This document shows, in pieces, positions 24,297-38,282 of a stretch of 64,000 bases of DNA; the first letter of the stretch is position 1; each line of letters begins with the position of its first letter. The notes below the pieces were generated by a model that ran no database searches, had not been told where the DNA came from, and worked only from the letters and a program-made list of their open reading frames with translations. The DNA is from Aldrovandia affinis (taxonomy: Eukaryota; Chordata; Actinopteri; Notacanthiformes; Halosauridae), in NCBI GenBank assembly GCA_029706075.1, contig JAINUG010000389.1:101001-165000 (forward strand), read 5' to 3'. A program made the translations under genes and the position numbers.

Positions 24297-25715
24297 ATAA
24301 CTTGAAACACTGAATACATTACAAATGGCATGTCAGGGAACTGAATTCTGCATCAAAATTATACAAAGGTTTTCGGTTACAGTTGCAATAATCACTCACC
24401 TCATTATTCTTACGCATTCCTGGTGGCTGGAGTACAGTAGTACACTCTGTAGTACAGTATAGTCTTAGCATTTGAACAGTTGACCATGTGACCTGTAATC
24501 AGGAAGTCCTGTGCCATATGGAGAGCACATGTGAATTGTTTGCGGTTACCTGTTACAATCAGTTTCCATCTGCAAATCTTTTATGCCTTTGGTTGCATCG
24601 TCGGTATGTATCGTGTTCTTATTATACTTACCTTCTATTGCGAAGTATTTTTGGAATTTCCCGCCTCTGCATATCAACATTGCTAGGAGCGCGAATTTCC
24701 GGGATGAAGCGGCGTTCTGTAACCCATTCGTTCCCAACGTGACGCAAACTTTCCTTCATCATGTTAAAGAATACGTTGACTAGAAATGTTTCTTTAATTA
24801 TTTGCTGCTAAGCGAGCCCTTTTATTCAGAGATCAGGCATCGACATAACACGTACGAAATTAAACTGCAGGTCCCATCGGTTGCTATGGAACTGTGTGAG
24901 TTGTAGTTATTATTTTATACTTTTATGGTGATCGCTCGATTCCTCAATACATGGGGTTGATTAACAACAAATATCATTAAAAGCGCAGCCCTAATTTCGA
25001 GGTTGCTTGAAATCAGTTCCCCGCATTCCCAGTGTATTCCTCTGAATACGTTGAAGAGAAAGAGCATCGCATCAAGATGCACTAAAGGTGCGAGAAAAAT
25101 CAAACCTAGGGAGACAAACATAATCTGAGCGAATACGGGTATGTGTGGGGTTTTTCTTTGACCAAATAGTTGTAGCTAGTTTTCTTTCGCGCTAGTTGGA
25201 CACTCCGGTAACATAAACGTCTCCCATCAGCGCCTGATGTACAAATGCAAAATCCAAGTTTGCCGGGGCGATGTTGCGTTTAGTTTGTTTTTAGTGTCTG
25301 TCAGACATCAGCGAATGTGTACGTATTTGGTCTTCAGTATTCTCCATTGCTGCTCTTCCCCATGTTGCCCAGTTGTAGTTTAGATAAATACTTAATTCTG
25401 CTTGTTGACAATCGTGATTTGTTTTTGCATATCTGCAGGCAAAGTGTAGGTATGCACGGAATATCAGAACTGACTCAGTCACAGTTATAAATCACGACGC
25501 ATAAACACTGCAAACGCGAACGTTACTGAGTTATATTTCATTTTCTGTTTTCTTAAATTAATTCTGAGGGTTTGGAAGCAGACGTTTGGTTTGATGAATT
25601 TGCCTTGATACCCGGCACAATCCCAACATTGTTGACAGAACTCATAGTGTGTAAAATACCATCAGGATTGTGTTTGTTCATGCATCTTGCATTTATTTAT
25701 TTTTTATACATACTG
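24297..25715. repeat. Spacer module S3, upstream of unit D
   Basis: Copy of S3 matching 13,323-14,890 without the family 3 SINE. It provides the empty site for that SINE near 25,290. No gene is recognised. Confidence 0.55.
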
Positions 25716-25886
25716 TAGCGATCCAGGGGGGTCGCACATCTAAAATGTGTGCCCGGGGCATTGTGGGGGAAACGCAGCTGTTTGTTTGTGCGTCTCCCCC
25801 GGTGTAATTACAAAATTGTATTGTTAGCCCTTTATGTGTGTGTTATGATACCATGTGATTGTGTTAGCTAGCTGGTCGCGGTGAGT
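25716..25886 (+). promoter_or_regulatory. Candidate promoter/5' exon, unit D
   Basis: Uninterrupted copy of the block described at 985, ending at donor gtgagt (25,881). It provides the empty site for the unit C Harbinger insertion at 25,742. Confidence 0.45.
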
Positions 25887-28593
<2,707 letters not shown>

Positions 28594-29111
28594 ACAAGCA
28601 CTGGAGGTGAGAATTCATTCAGGTAAATTGTACCCAGCTTGTGACTCAATTGAATACGTTTTCTAATTTAATCTGACACAGGAGAAACAGCAGCCTCTCC
28701 TTTTTGCTCTGCTGCCAACCAGCTGAGCTGAACTGCTCTCTCACCCTCCCCGCATGTCACTGTACCTAGTTAGTTTGTTAGATAGCTACTAACCAGCTAC
28801 TTGTTGCTGCTGTAGCCCATAGTTAACATTAGCCAAAGTGATCTGAAAATGCAAGTTTAATGACAAACACCACACATTTTTCATTGACCATATTCTGTTT
28901 TTTTTTCCTATTGATATTTTTTGCTGTGTTAATGTGATAATGCTGTTTACAATGGTATGAAAAAGGTTTTAAAAAGTACATTTTAACCGATTGAATTGTG
29001 CAAATACCCTGATCAAGGACTAGTGCACTGGATGCACCAACTGAGAGGCTCCATAAAATGTTGTCATGTAGAAAAAATCTTGGTGTTGTGTTTAAAAAAT
29101 AAAAACAACAA
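28594..29111 (+). other. 3' flank of unit D
   Basis: Close match to 3,276-3,776 after unit A. No gene is recognised. Confidence 0.45.
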
Positions 29112-29441
29112 TTATTTCATTTTTTTCCAGTTTTTCTCCCAATTTGGTTGCCAATTATACCCTCTATTTATCTCAATTCACCCTCCCCCACGAGTCAGCC
29201 ACCCGTCCTCCGGGTCGAGAAACTGAACTCTACCACGGACACCTTTTCCCGCTCCGAGACGGACTCGTGCAGGCTCACCCTCCCCCCTTCCCCAGAGGCT
29301 GACAGCCAAATGCTGCCCCCGATCGGGGCTGACCAGGGCCTGTCTGGTAGAGACGCAGGTTTCCAATCGCATCCCTGACAGTCAGCGGACACCACACCGG
29401 ACCAGCCAAAGTGGTGCATTAGACCGCTATGCTATCCGCTG
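29112..29441 (-). mobile_element. tRNA-derived SINE, family 1
   Basis: Same insertion as 3,777 in unit A by position and flanks. The head on minus is 'gcggatagcatagcggtcta'. Confidence 0.8.
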
Positions 29442-29492
29442 CATTTGGTGACGGGTTGTTGACTTATAAAAACTATTTTACAAATTCTGCAA

Positions 29493-29660
29493 CAGGGATT
29501 CCCAAACTTTTTACTCTCACAGCCCCCTAAAGTGCTCACCCTCTGGCTGATGCTCCCGGCCTTAATAAAATAATTAATTGTTGTCAAATTTATCCAACAC
29601 CCACAGAAGCCTGCAATGCAATGGGCTGGGACTCCTTCACCGACCCGTGTGGAACCCCTG
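29493..29660. mobile_element. hAT-type MITE, unit D copy
   Basis: Same insertion as 4,156, with ends cagggattcccaaac and gtgtggaacccctg and 8-bp flanks ttctgcaa/ttctacaa. It lacks the (TTAC)n retroposon that follows in unit A. Confidence 0.8.
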
Positions 29661-30874
29661 TTCTACAATGCAGGCGTAGCCAGCTCTTTAGACTTGTGCA
29701 TAAAGGTTATCATTTACTTAAAGTTCTGAAATGTCTTTTATTCAGTTTTGTTTGTAGTTGAGTAAAATAAAGGATATTCTTAACTCTGTCCATTACAACA
29801 TACAGTATCTTATCTCATTTGTTTTTACTGTATCACAAATTGTTATTTGTAATAGCACAAACTATTTGTTTGAATGCTGTGTTCTCAATACCATTTTAAG
29901 ACATGCATGGTTACTTTCTGTTTTGCATATTGTTTTGTTGTTAATTTTACAGTAAAGTGAAACTTTCCTGTTGTAAATGTCAACAGTGTGTATGTTCTTG
30001 TTGAATGAAACTTGGGAAGTCTTCATCTTATGGAATTAAATGCTTTGCCAGTTAAATTATGTATTATTGTCATTATTAGCTGGCCTTGAATAATAGTAGG
30101 ACAGAAAGTTGTATTTTATTGGTTATTAATTTGCGTACAACTTTAAAAAATATATTTTTTAAACGTTCAAAACAACAGGGTAACAAAGAGAAGACGACGT
30201 TCAATACACAATACTAGATTTTGGTCACAAGAAGGTTAAATGAAAAACCCCCCACAAAAAAGCAGACATTAAAAAATTTAAAAATAAACATTTTCAATTA
30301 AAAGTACATATAGAAAAAAAGAAAAATCACAAATTTAATAGCGTACTGAAAAAAGGACCTTTAAGCACTCGCGCTCTCTGGTGGATCAGCGCTCAGACAT
30401 TAAAAAAGGTATAATTATAATATAGTATAAATACATCATATTTACAATAAAAACGACTGTGCGTCTGTCATAATTGCCATGAAACTGGGAGGTGCTGAAT
30501 GGAGGTTTAAAAAAGTTCATAAGAAAAACAGTTGATGAAAGGTGGTGACCAACCTGAAAGGTACACGGGGATCAACGTAGCTAGCAACGCAAGCAAGCTA
30601 GTTAGCTAGCTAGCTCTCAAGAAGTAACCAGCCTTGACAACTTAGCCAGGTTCCAGGCTGAGCTGCAGCTCTGTGGCAGCCAGCACTAACATGCTGTTGG
30701 GGCGTTAACTTGTTTTCATGTTCTGGCAGTGTCCTACTCGTCACAATTTAAGAATTGTAGCGGTGGGTGCTGAATCAAAACTCAGGGAGATTTGCTTTCC
30801 CATAATCGTGCTACCAGCTTTATTGGCATCTTTTATTTATTTTAACATTTTAATTCAATTTTATTCAACTTTTA
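29661..30874. repeat. Spacer module S1, after unit D
   Basis: Copy of 4,544-5,720, with 'caagaagtaaccagccttga' near 30,618. No gene is recognised. Confidence 0.55.
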
Positions 30875-31108
30875 AGGAAATGTTGTTTCTGTTTTTATCA
30901 AATTTTTCTCAATTCAGTAGCTAATTACACCCGCTATTTTTTGTCAATTTACTATGAGTTTGCTGTAGCCCTGTGATCCCATCTTTTCTTGTTCAGGTAA
31001 CATCCTGTCGGCTTCCCTCCCATTGCCCCTGGCCAGGTGACTGGCATGATGGGGAATCGAACCCTGGTCGCTGTTCGAACATTAAACACTGGACCACGTG
31101 GGAGGCCC
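30875..31108 (-). mobile_element. tRNA-Glu-like SINE, family 2, decayed
   Basis: Unsplit but shortened copy of the insertion at 20,683, with 'gggaatcgaaccctgg' (box B complement) and 'ctggaccacgtgggaggccc' at the head. It provides the empty site for the 933-bp element of unit C. Confidence 0.75.
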
Positions 31109-31279
31109 AGATCGATATTTTAAAAGTTTGAATTACCAACTAAGAAAAACAAAAAGGATGTTCAGGTAAACATTTACAATTCCAACACAATATCAAATCC
31201 AACATCAAATGCACAAGACAGGAATACATAAAGGCACAAATTAGAAAAGGAAAACTCAAAAGGATTTAAAAGCAAAAAC

Positions 31280-31857
31280 AAAAAGGAGGAATTTGTGCTC
31301 GGGCTCTAGTTCCCCAGATCGCGCCTCCTCTGGGGGTGAGCTATATAACTTGTTCTTTCCATTGGCTCACCCCCCATTTCCTCCTTGCCCCTCTCTCATC
31401 CTTCAAAAAGTCCACCAAAACACCATCCTGGAGGAGATTTTAAAACCTCCGGAGAGTGAACAGGTCCACTGTTTGTTGTTGGTAGACCTTGATGTTCCTC
31501 GTCTCCCACAGAACCTGCTTTACGGTGTTCACGATCCTCCAGTGGCGCTGCAGCTCCGGGGTCCTACATCCCTCTGGGGAGTCGAACAGGACCCTCTCAG
31601 CCGTCAGGGAGGATCTCGGCAGAAGCCTGTTCTGGGAGACAGAGGACACAACAAGGCCCAGACCCGTCTGGCCACGGAGCACTCCCAGAACAGATGGTGT
31701 TTATGTTCTGGGTTAGTGCATCCGTGGGGGCAGCTCTCGGTCTGGCTAAGCGCCGTCTAAACATGAATGACCTGGTGGGGAGACAACCGTGAGCGGACAT
31801 CAATGCAATATGTTTTTGTTTATTTGTTAGAGCTTTATGATTTGCATTTTTCCATAC
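31280..31857 (-). mobile_element. Tx1/L1-like LINE C-terminal fragment
   Basis: Copy of 22,455-23,037 with the same minus-strand motifs (KALTNKQKHIALMSAHGCLP, WRIVNTVKQVLWETRNIKV). The zinc knuckle region is partly out of frame. Shared by duplication with unit C. Confidence 0.7.
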
Positions 31858-32510
31858 AATTTCAGGGTTCAGGGTTGGGTTGCCGATTCTCCCTCCACAA
31901 CCTCCGGAGGATCCGACCATTCCTCACCCAAGAGGCCACACAACTCCTGGTCCAGGCCCTGGTGGTCTCGCGTCTGGACTACTGCAATTCCTTGCTGGCA
32001 GGCCTACCGGCCTGTGCCATCAAGCCATTGCAACTAGTCAAGAATGCTGCCGCACGTCTGGTGTTCAATCAACCCAAGTTCACCCACGTCACCCCTCTAC
32101 TCTCCTCTCTGCACTGGCTCCCCATCGCAGCACGCATCAGATTAAAATCACTGGTGCTTGCTTTTCAGGCAGCTAGAGGAACTGCTCCCCCTTACCTCCA
32201 GACACTCATTACACCCTATACCCCAGCCAGACCCCTCTGCTCAGCTTCCTCTGGCAAACTGACTGTCCCATCCCTCCGGGCGCCTGGCAGCCGCTCCTCG
32301 CGGTCTCGCCTCTTCTCTGTCCTGACTCCTCGGTAGTGGAACGACCTTCCGCAATCGGTCAGGTCTGCGGAATCACTTGCGATCTTCCGCAACAGACTCA
32401 AAACCCACCTTTCAGACTCCACTACCACTGAATTCTGTACATCTAGCCAGTTGTCATCACCACTGCCTACTTGCTCAACACTTCTTGTATATGCATCCCT
32501 GCCTTCTCAT
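31858..32510 (+). mobile_element. L2-type LINE, 3' fragment
   Basis: Same insertion as 23,038. One frame spans 'LDYCNSLLAGLPACAIKPLQ' to 'GSRSSRSRLFSVLTPR' without a stop. Its 3' end is cut near 32,510, before the stem-loop tail. Confidence 0.8.
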
Positions 32511-32519
32511 TTAAAAAAA

Positions 32520-32665
32520 ACTAAATTACGATGATAAATTTGATAAAAATAGCACATCCTCCACCTCTACCATGAGGCCTGTCCCACCGAACCATTACAT
32601 AACCTTGAATAACAAAGTCCAGGCATGGCTTCAGCCACGTTTCCTGAACACAAATAATACTGTAC
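32520..32665 (-). mobile_element. LINE endonuclease fragment (Nimb/I-clade-like)
   Basis: The minus strand reads SIICVQETWLKPCLDF and then VMVRWDRPHGRGGGCAIFIK, the E-T-W-L and R-x-D-R-x-G-G-G-C motifs of LINE apurinic endonucleases. The form resembles the I/Nimb group, which also supplies the RNase H fragment at 34,446. Confidence 0.65.
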
Positions 32666-32669
32666 CATT

Positions 32670-33507
32670 TGTAATGTATTTAGTATTTCAAGTTATTTAA
32701 TACATATTGTAACGATGACCCGTTAGCTTAGCCACCATTAATGCTAAATGTATGGCTCTGCCGTTTTGCGTGTTATTACCGCTTGCTACTTCCTGCGTGT
32801 AGCATAGCCACTAAGGCTAACTGGCGGCTCTGGGGCTTCGCGATTCCTAATGTCCCATAGGCCTTTGCACTTCCTAATTTCCCATAGGCCATTGCGAGCG
32901 CTATTGATAGAGAAATTCTGTGTTTAAAAATTGTTTCTGAATAACTTCACATACTTGTACTGTTTCTTAGGACTGTTTTTGCAGAGAGCTAGTCAGTCAC
33001 ACAGTCGAGGTCAGAGCAGTGTGCCTTGCCAAAAGATAAGAGGTTCTCCCAGAGATGGAAGAATACTGGTGTGTGGGCGAGGCTAAAGCTTTTGTCTAAA
33101 TTATTGTGTATAAAGAAGTGTTCTCTCCGGAAATGATTTGTTCATTGCCTGGCAGGGAGGCGGTGAACCCCGAATGCATTTGGTTGAATAAACTCTTGGT
33201 TGTATGTTCTGTTTTCTCATTTGGTGCAAGTGTTCTCTATTCACTTTGTAGGTCTTCTGAATTTCGTGAACCTAACACTAAAACTTATATTTACTATTTA
33301 GTTATGTTAATGATTTAATGCTTGTATATTTGTGGGATGGTGTTTGTATGAAAGTCCCCTTTTCCCTTGTTATGGAGGATTATTGCATGTGAGTCTTTGT
33401 ATTGTAAACTTGGTATGTGTCATAAGCAAACCCCGTAACTTTCCCATCATTGTGTAGTTTCCTTTGGGCTTTCCTGCGTTGCTATGCTTTGTTCTAATAA
33501 AACACAG
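32670..33507 (-). repeat. Spacer module S2 in inverted orientation
   Basis: This is the reverse complement of the S2/S3 junction seen at 24,000-24,330 (start of 'tatttaatacatattgtaacg', end of 'ctatgctttgttctaataaa'). It contains a small local duplication (cctaatgtcccataggcc / cctaatttcccataggcc) and a solo LTR. It is inverted only here. Confidence 0.7.
32905..33277 (+). mobile_element. Solo LTR, 373 bp (endogenous-retrovirus-like)
   Basis: It begins tgatagag and ends cctaaca, inserted into the inverted S2 module with 4-bp flanks ctat/ctaa. 'tgtataaag' (~33,108) and 'gaataaac' (~33,187) sit in TATA and polyadenylation order. It is a fossil with no internal region. It is present only in this copy, so it postdates the module's spread. 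The vertebrate retrovirus type is inferred from length and layout only. Confidence 0.65.
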
Positions 33508-33689
33508 CAGGGGCCTCATTTATAAAACATGCTTACGCACAGATTTGATCTTAGAATGTGCGTACGTTCAAATCCACGCCAAAGTTCAGATTTATAAAAA
33601 CGGTCTTTGACGTGGAAAAGTACTTAGATCCACGTCAGGTTCCAACTTGGCGTACGTACGTTTCCTTGTGGCAATGTTGAAGTAGGCTA
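33508..33689. repeat. Unclassified repeat with 'gcgtacg' motifs
   Basis: 'ggggcctcatttataaaaca' and repeated gcgtacgt-like hexamers resemble a common fish MITE, but I cannot define both ends. No coding potential. Confidence 0.3.
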
Positions 33690-33985
33690 CTGCAGGTATT
33701 CGTGGTCTGGTCTCTTCTCTGTCCTGATCCCTCGCTGGTTGAACGACCTTCCGCAATCGGTCAGGACCGCGGAATCTCTTGCGATCTCCCTCAAGGGACT
33801 CAAAACCCACCTTTTAAGACTCCACTACCACTGAATTCTGTACATCTAGCTAATTGTCATCACCACTGCCTACTTGCTCAACCCTATATACCCCTGCTTA
33901 CTCCATAAAAAAAATATATATATTTTTACTAACCTTTTCCTTCCCAGTGTTACAGGTATGGTATGCAGCTGCCTACAACGATACT
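33690..33985 (+). mobile_element. L2-type LINE 3' UTR fragment, plus arm
   Basis: Matches 23,480-23,740 ('cttccgcaatcggtcaggac', 'gtgttacaggtatggtatgc'). With the minus copy at 34,235 it makes an inverted repeat around ~250 bp of unrelated repeat DNA. Confidence 0.75.
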
Positions 33986-34234
33986 ACTGCCGGTAGGGCC
34001 GGTAGAATTATTATTTTTAATTTAAAAAAATATAAATATATATTATACCACGGACCGGGTGTTCCGAGGGGCGCAATTATTTTTTCGCGTAGCTCGAAAC
34101 CGGGTGCTGGCAACCCACGCTACGCCACTGGATGGGCCGGTCTGAGCCAAATGGCAGGGCCTATTTTTTGTCCCAGTCCAGCCCTGGTAGGAACAATCAG
34201 TTTGCGCATGAGATCAGTGCAGTAATACAGCGAC

Positions 34235-34445
34235 AGACATATTGCAGGTAGCTGCGTACCATACCTGTAACACTGGGAAGGAAAAGGTTAGTAAAAATAT
34301 ATATTTTTTTTTTTCATGGAGTAAGCAGGCAGTGGTGATGACAATTAGCTAGATGTACAGAATTCAGTGGTAGTGGAGTCTTAGAAGGTGGGTTTTGAGT
34401 CCCTTGCGGAAGATCGCAAGAGATTCCGCGGTCCTGACCGATTGC
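34235..34445 (-). mobile_element. L2-type LINE 3' UTR fragment, minus arm
   Basis: Reverse complement of the same L2 3' region ('gcgtaccatacctgtaacac', 'gaagatcgcaagagattccg'). It is broken where the Nimb-like LINE begins. Confidence 0.75.
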
Positions 34446-35850
34446 TTTGAATGTTTAATTGGGGCTTTTAGGATGACACCTATAGCGGCACTGTTGGTGG
34501 AGATGGGGGAGGTTCCTCTTCACCTCCGTAGGCTAAAGTTGGGACTTAGATACTGGGCTAGGCTGAAGGGTCGGGTGACTGATTGTCCATCTTCTGGGAT
34601 TTTGGCTGACTGTGGTGGACGGTCTTCCGTGAAGCAGAGTGGGGTATTTCTGGTCCAGGCTTTAGGGTTGGCAGGGGATGTGGGTTTAGCTGATGTGGAG
34701 ATTGGGGCTGAGACGTTCTGGCCTCCTGTACCACAGTGGCTTCTACCTGAAATGGAGGTGGACTTTAGAATAATGGAGTTAGTGAGGGCAGGAAATTCGA
34801 AGCTGGCACCACATGTAGTGGCTGACTCCCACCTGAGGCAGGTGTGGGGTTCTTCCCTCCAGGTGTATACAGACGGGTTTCGGGTGCCAGAGAGTGGAAG
34901 GGTCGGATTCGCTTTTCATATTCCGCAAAAGGCAGTGGGGCAGGGGGTACGTTTACCGGATGGAATATCGATATTTACTGCAGAGCTCATGGCTATTTTG
35001 TGGGCTTGGAGTGGGTGGAGCAGGTGCAGCCATCAAACGTTGTTATCTGCTCAGACTCCGCTGCAGCTCTGACCGCAATACAGTGCAGGAGTTCGGATGC
35101 ACGTCCTGATGTTATAATAGACTTGCTAGTGCTTTTGCATCGTGTCCATAGGGCAGGGAGCCGCGTGGGCCTGGTGTGGGTGTCTGCGCATGTGGGGATA
35201 GTGGGAAATGAATGTGCGGATAGGATGGCGAATGCTACACTAGAGTTTCCTCAGGTGGGGGTCTATATCCCCTTGGGTAGGGGTGAGGTGAAGAGTAGGA
35301 TTGCGGAGGGATTGGGGAGTCAGCAGTGGGACACAAACAGAAAGGAGAGACTTTTATATTCTATTCAGAGAGGGGTGGGGAAGGGAGGCCCTACATTCGG
35401 GAGCAGGCGGGAGGGGGTATTATTGGCCAGGCTGGGGTTGGGGTATTGTGGTCTGAGGGCTGGATTGTTTGTAGTGGGTAAGCACAAGGATGGACAATGT
35501 GGTATGTGCAAAGTACCCGAAACAGTCAAACATGTGCTGTTAGACTGTGCTAATTATGCAAGGGAGCGCAGGGACATGTACAGAGATTTGGCGAGCATCG
35601 GAGTGACAAGTGAGAATAAGTCAAAAATGTTTCAGTGTCATGAAATTCCTTTATGCCACTGGTCTGCATGCCAGGGTGTAAGAGGGTTATTATTATTATT
35701 TTTTTAATTTTTAATTTTTTTAAAATTATTATTATTATTTTATTTTTGTGGTTTGTAGTGCTGAGGACCTTCCGGGCCTGTGGGGGCAGTGATACGCGTA
35801 CAAGCGTTCTAAACTGCCATTAAAAAAGAAAAGAAGAAGAAGAAGAAGGA
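34446..35850 (+). mobile_element. Nimb/I-clade LINE 3' part with RNase H domain
   Basis: Two overlapping frames (to 35,072 and 34,844-35,707) encode the C-terminal end of a LINE polyprotein. An RNase H domain shows VYTDGF, FTAELMAILW, VICSDSAAALTA and VSAHVGIVGNECADRMA, i.e. the D-E-D-D acidic residues. A C-C-H-C knuckle follows (CGMC, HVLLDC). RNase H would degrade the RNA strand after first-strand copying. One frameshift in the RNase H domain splits it near 34,850-35,000. The 3' end is 'gttctaaactgccatt' with a (GAA)n tail to ~35,850. It is 5'-truncated into an L2 fragment. Confidence 0.8.
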
Positions 35851-36920
35851 TGTCCTGTGCTACATGGAGAGTGCATGTGTGAATTGTTTGCGGTTACCTG
35901 TTACAATCAGTTTCCATCTGCAAACCTTGTATACATCGTCGGTATGTATCTTCTTATTATGCTTACCTTCTATTGCGAAGTATTGTTGCAATTTGATCGA
36001 AACATCTAACCCCTGCATATCAACATTGCTAGGAGCGCGAAGTTGCTTGAAATCATTTTCCCGCATTCTCGGTGTATTCCTATGAATCCGTTTAAGAGAA
36101 AGAGCATCGCATCAAGTTGCATTGAAGGTGCAAGAAAGCTAAAACATAGGGAGACAAACGTCTGAGCGAATACGGGTTTTGTTTATATCTTTATTTTTTA
36201 AATGGCCATTCGCGCTAGTTGGACACTCCGGTAACATTATGTCTCCCATCAAGGCAGAGTGTAGGTATGCACGGAATATCATAACTGACTCGTTGTAGTT
36301 ATAAATCACAACCCATACACACTGCAAAAGCGAACGTTACTGAGTTATATTTCTGTTGGTTTCCTTAAATTAATTCTGGGCTTTTGGACGCAGACGTTTG
36401 GTTTGATGAATTTGCTTTGATACCCGGCACAATGCCAACATTGTTGACAGAACTCATAGTGTGTAAAATATCTATCACGTTGTGTTTGTTCACGTATCTT
36501 GAAATTTGTTTTTATTTTTTGATACATACTTTCCCTTCAGTAGTTTATTGGGGACAGGTGTTGGAAATGAGCCCTTTGCTATAAACACTTAATGTAATGC
36601 TTCTGATGCTTGTTTTTAATATTGTGGCAATGCTTTTTGCTATGACCCTGTCAAAAACAAATAAATAAAATATATATATTTTATCGCCACCATTGCATGG
36701 TTTGCTAGCTAGGGAACATTAGCTAACATTAAATTGTATCGTATAGGATGGTTACTATTTGAATCATTAACTTAAAGTAAAAAAATGCCCACTTCTAACT
36801 GACATCTACTGTGGGAAGAGATGTTATATCAGTTGACCAGTTAATGCAGGTTTATAGCATTGATGCATGTGTGTGCCAACACACTTCTCTCCTCTGATTC
36901 AGTAGGACTGTTTCCCTGAA
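35851..36920. repeat. Spacer module S3 and upstream region of unit E
   Basis: Shortened S3: an internal ~320-bp block ('atttccgagatgaatcggcg' onward, present at 7,845) is missing, with aggagcgcg joined to aagttgcttg. It runs into the common intron-like region and the acceptor at ~36,902. No candidate promoter block. Confidence 0.5.
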
Positions 36921-36957
36921 GGAGCTGCACTTCTGCACAGCTTTGAGCAGCAGTGTG

Positions 36958-37931
36958 ATGCAGGCAGGAGTCTGTCTGAGACAGGACACTGAGACAACAC
37001 TACCAGAGCTCACTGAGCAGCACAGGATCAGACAGAAAGAAGAGGAACTCAGTGGATTGGAGTCTGTCCACATGGCAGAGTCAGAGACTGAGTGTGCTGC
37101 ACCAGGACTCCACACACTGGAGCCAGAGAGTGTTACAGCACACAGCGTGGTCAGTGGTCTGCACCACACACACACATCAGTGATAAAAACAGAAACTGAT
37201 CTGGGCTCGGTATGTATCTTCTTCTTCTTATGCTTACCTTCTATTGCGAAGTATTTTTGCAATTTGATCGAAACATCTAACCCCTGCATATCAACATTGC
37301 TAGGAGCGCGAAGTTGCTTGAAATCAGTTTCCCACATTCCCAGTGTATTCCTATGAATCCGTTGAAGAGAAAGAGAATCGCATCAAGTTGCATTGAAGGT
37401 GCAAGAAAGATAAAACCTAGGGAGACAAACGTCTGAGGGAATACGGGTTTTGTTTATATCTTTATTTTTTGAATGGCCATTCGCGCTAGTTGGACACTCC
37501 GGTAACATACGTCTCCCATCAAGGCAGAGTGTAGGTATGCACGGAATATCATGACTCACTCGTTGTAGTTATAAATCACAACACATACACACTGCAGAAA
37601 CTGATCTGGGCTCCACCCACACTGGGGGTCTTATTAAGACAGAGAGCCTCGACAGTACAGAGCTGGGATATGTACCCCACCTGCATCCTGTCCAGATCAA
37701 AACAGAGACTGATGATGGAGGCTACCTTAAAGCTGAACCGGACAGCGACTTGCAGGACATTAAATGTGTCACTATTAAATCTGATCAAATGAAGTGTGAA
37801 TCCAGTGAAAGTTTAGTGAGTGAGCTCATAAATATCAATGAGCAGTCTGATTTAAATGACCAGCTGAGAATTCATACAGAAAAGCCCTACAAATGTACTG
37901 AGTGTGGGAAGTGTTTTAAGCACAAATCCTA
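36958..37931 (+). pseudogene. C2H2 zinc-finger gene, unit E, broken by insertions
   Basis: The N-terminus (MQAGVCLRQ through [10 protein letters not shown]) is open to 37,208. A 387-bp piece of S3 spacer flanked by an 18-bp target duplication then interrupts it. Coding resumes at 37,614 (LIKTE, QIKTE, LKAE sites, then one finger start [15 protein letters not shown]) until 37,931, where a transposon sequence takes over. The rest of the finger array is missing. No other damage is evident between these breaks, so inactivation looks recent. Confidence 0.85.
37209..37595 (+). mobile_element. 387-bp S3-derived insertion with 18-bp target duplication
   Basis: The segment copies 35,938-36,326 (from ggtatgtatct to cacactgc), including its missing internal block. 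It is flanked by agaaactgatctgggctc at 37,191-37,208 and 37,596-37,613. A duplication of that length points to LINE-type retroposition or a repair-templated insertion. The piece starts with a donor-like g|gtatgt and is followed by an acceptor-like actgcag at the joint. No poly-A tail. Confidence 0.75.
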
Positions 37932-38282
37932 CCCTTATGTTATGTTCGGGTCCGCCGTGACCCGTTTCAAGTTAAAATTATATAATAACTACCATCTATT
38001 TTTTTTAAAAATTGGAACAAGGCTTTTTGATATCTTCCACAACAGCTATATAAACACTACAAAATAGATTTTGACCATTTTAGACAATTCTGAAGGTCTC
38101 TCTAAAAAAAAGTGTATGCTTTGGTGTTTGGGTCCGGGAAGACCCAGCAGTTTATTGAAATGTTGTGGGTAACTCTGTATCAAATTTGGCTCAATCAAGA
38201 TTAATCTTTGACTTTAGACACCCCACCCCCACCCCCTTCCTCCACGGGAACAATTATTTTCTCGCAGTACAGTGTAGGCTGT
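37932..38282 (+). mobile_element. piggyBac-like terminal region
   Basis: It starts cccttatgttatgttcgggt inside the finger exon and holds two subterminal palindromes (gggtccgccgtgaccc and gggtccgggaagaccc). A ccc-start and such palindromes suit piggyBac-type ends. No ttaa is seen at the joint and no matching 3' terminus is found, so the link to the transposase at 40,345 is unproven. Confidence 0.45.

Noticed and set aside
37210-37597. A working gt-ag intron in zinc-finger E
   Set aside because: Using the visible donor and acceptor would leave a 17-base addition and shift the frame; kept only as an insertion with intron-like ends.
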